A stretch of 13,927 nucleotides of DNA from DASUMF01 sp040510575 (GTDB lineage: Bacteria > Actinomycetota > Acidimicrobiia > IMCC26256 > DASPTH01): assembly GCA_040510575.1 (NCBI GenBank), contig JBEVIU010000099.1:1-13927 (forward strand), in the 5' to 3' direction. Each line of letters opens with the position of its first letter. Positions within the stretch are counted from its first letter, which is position 1. The notes below the pieces were generated by a model. The model was not told where the DNA came from, made no database searches, and saw only the letters and a program-made list of their open reading frames with translations. Made by a program: the position numbers and the translations under genes. This document shows positions 13,308 through 13,927 of the stretch, one piece after another.

Positions 13308-13927
13308 ATGACGGAGATGCGCAAGGTCGGCGCGCTCGAGGTGTCGATCGCCGGGCTCGGGTGCAACAACTTCGGAATGCGGATCGACGCCGACGGGGCG
13401 GAAGCCGTCACCGTTGCCGCGCTCGATGCGGGCGTCAACCACTTCGACACGGCGGAGAGCTACGGCGGGGGTCTCTCGGAGGAGTTCCTCGGCCGCGCGC
13501 TCGGCGCTCGGCGCGACGATGCCGTGATCACCACCAAGTTCGGTGGTCGTGGCGGCGACACCGGCGACGCTCCGGGGAGCGCCGCCAATGTGAACCGCGC
13601 CGTCGACGGGAGCTTGCAGCGTCTCGGTACTGACCGCATCGACCTCTACCTCCTCCACGTTCCCGACGCCACCACCCCCATCCTCGAGACGCTGACCGCC
13701 CTCGACGCGCTCGTCGAAGCGGGGAAGGTGCGCGAGATCGGGTGCTCGAACTTCTCCGCGGCACAGCTCGACGAGGCGGCAGCGGTGGCAGCCGAGCACG
13801 GCCTTCGTCCGTTCGTCAACGTGCAGAACAACTACAGCCTCCTCGACCGCGCGGTCGAGGACGACGCGCTCCCCGCGATCGAACCGCTCGGCATCACGCT
13901 CATGCCCAACTTCCCGTTGGCGAGCGG
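13308..13927 (+). CDS. Aldo/keto reductase, 3' end cut by window
   Basis: The first 206 residues are visible and the frame stays open to the window edge. This is an NAD(P)H-dependent oxidoreductase of the (beta/alpha)8 aldo/keto reductase superfamily. The catalytic tetrad is in place: D47 and Y52 in FDTAESYGGG, K77 in ITTKFGG and H117 in LYLLHVPD. GCSNFSAAQLD (144-154) and NVQNNYSLLDR (170-180) are the usual strand-6 and strand-7 motifs. The pattern is closest to bacterial families that act on small aldehydes or sugars, but the substrate is unknown. The cofactor-binding C-terminus is outside the window. It is transcribed away from the enoyl-CoA hydratase from a 91-bp shared intergenic region that contains a mirror-image promoter. 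Confidence 0.94.
   Translation, partial: MTEMRKVGALEVSIAGLGCNNFGMRIDADGAEAVTVAALDAGVNHFDTAESYGGGLSEEFLGRALGARRDDAVITTKFGGRGGDTGDAPGSAANVNRAVDGSLQRLGTDRIDLYLLHVPDATTPILETLTALDALVEAGKVREIGCSNFSAAQLDEAAAVAAEHGLRPFVNVQNNYSLLDRAVEDDALPAIEPLGITLMPNFPLAS

Noticed and set aside
12434..13633. 399-residue plus-strand open frame across the hydratase and aldo/keto reductase region
   Set aside because: It runs antisense to the hydratase and out of frame with the reductase, which both have intact catalytic motifs.

Overview
The window is visibly very GC-rich, with strong third-position GC bias, tightly packed genes, GTG starts and overlapping start/stop codons. The gene content (complete-looking menaquinone enzymes, a LigD-type ATP-dependent ligase, an AraC/VOC pair, an actinobacterial-style MerR protein) points to an actinobacterium, possibly of an Acidimicrobiia-like lineage. 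The phylum is a fair inference; the class is a guess. I see 15 protein-coding genes, two cut by the window edges. There are no RNA genes, insertion sequences or CRISPR, and no gene-free stretch over 100 bases.

Region 1 (1-3904, all minus strand) reads ligD, araC-type regulator, VOC protein, UvrA-like ABC ATPase. The ligase has phosphoesterase and ligase domains but no polymerase domain. The VOC gene and the UvrA-like gene overlap at TGATG. The UvrA-like protein lacks the UvrB-binding region and has a Lys/Ala/Pro-rich tail, so I read it as a DNA-protection or drug-resistance type paralogue rather than the housekeeping repair enzyme. The block looks like a DNA-damage/xenobiotic response neighbourhood.

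Region 2 (3983-10835) is a menaquinone (vitamin K2) cluster in three transcriptional blocks. The plus-strand operon is menB-menA-menC. A divergent pair, menH (minus) and menD (plus), has start codons only 14 bp apart. The minus-strand operon is merR-menG-menF. Together they cover chorismate to isochorismate (MenF), SEPHCHC (MenD), SHCHC (MenH), OSB (MenC), DHNA-CoA (MenB), prenylation (MenA) and final methylation (MenG). MenE (OSB-CoA ligase) and a DHNA-CoA thioesterase are not in the window.

Region 3 (10832-13927) holds the MerR regulator translationally coupled to menG, a VTT/DedA-like membrane protein, a crotonase-family enoyl-CoA hydratase, and the divergent 5' part of an aldo/keto reductase.

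The most notable signal is a nearly identical 14-bp element, GGAGTGAWTGCTCC. It lies just upstream of menB and just upstream of merR, the lead genes of the two outer menaquinone blocks. In front of merR it abuts a TAGAAT -10 box, where a MerR-type operator would be expected. This suggests a MerR-controlled menaquinone regulon. Several other genes (ligD, araC, VOC, merR) have a -10-like hexamer 6-8 nt before the start codon and no Shine-Dalgarno, suggesting leaderless mRNAs.
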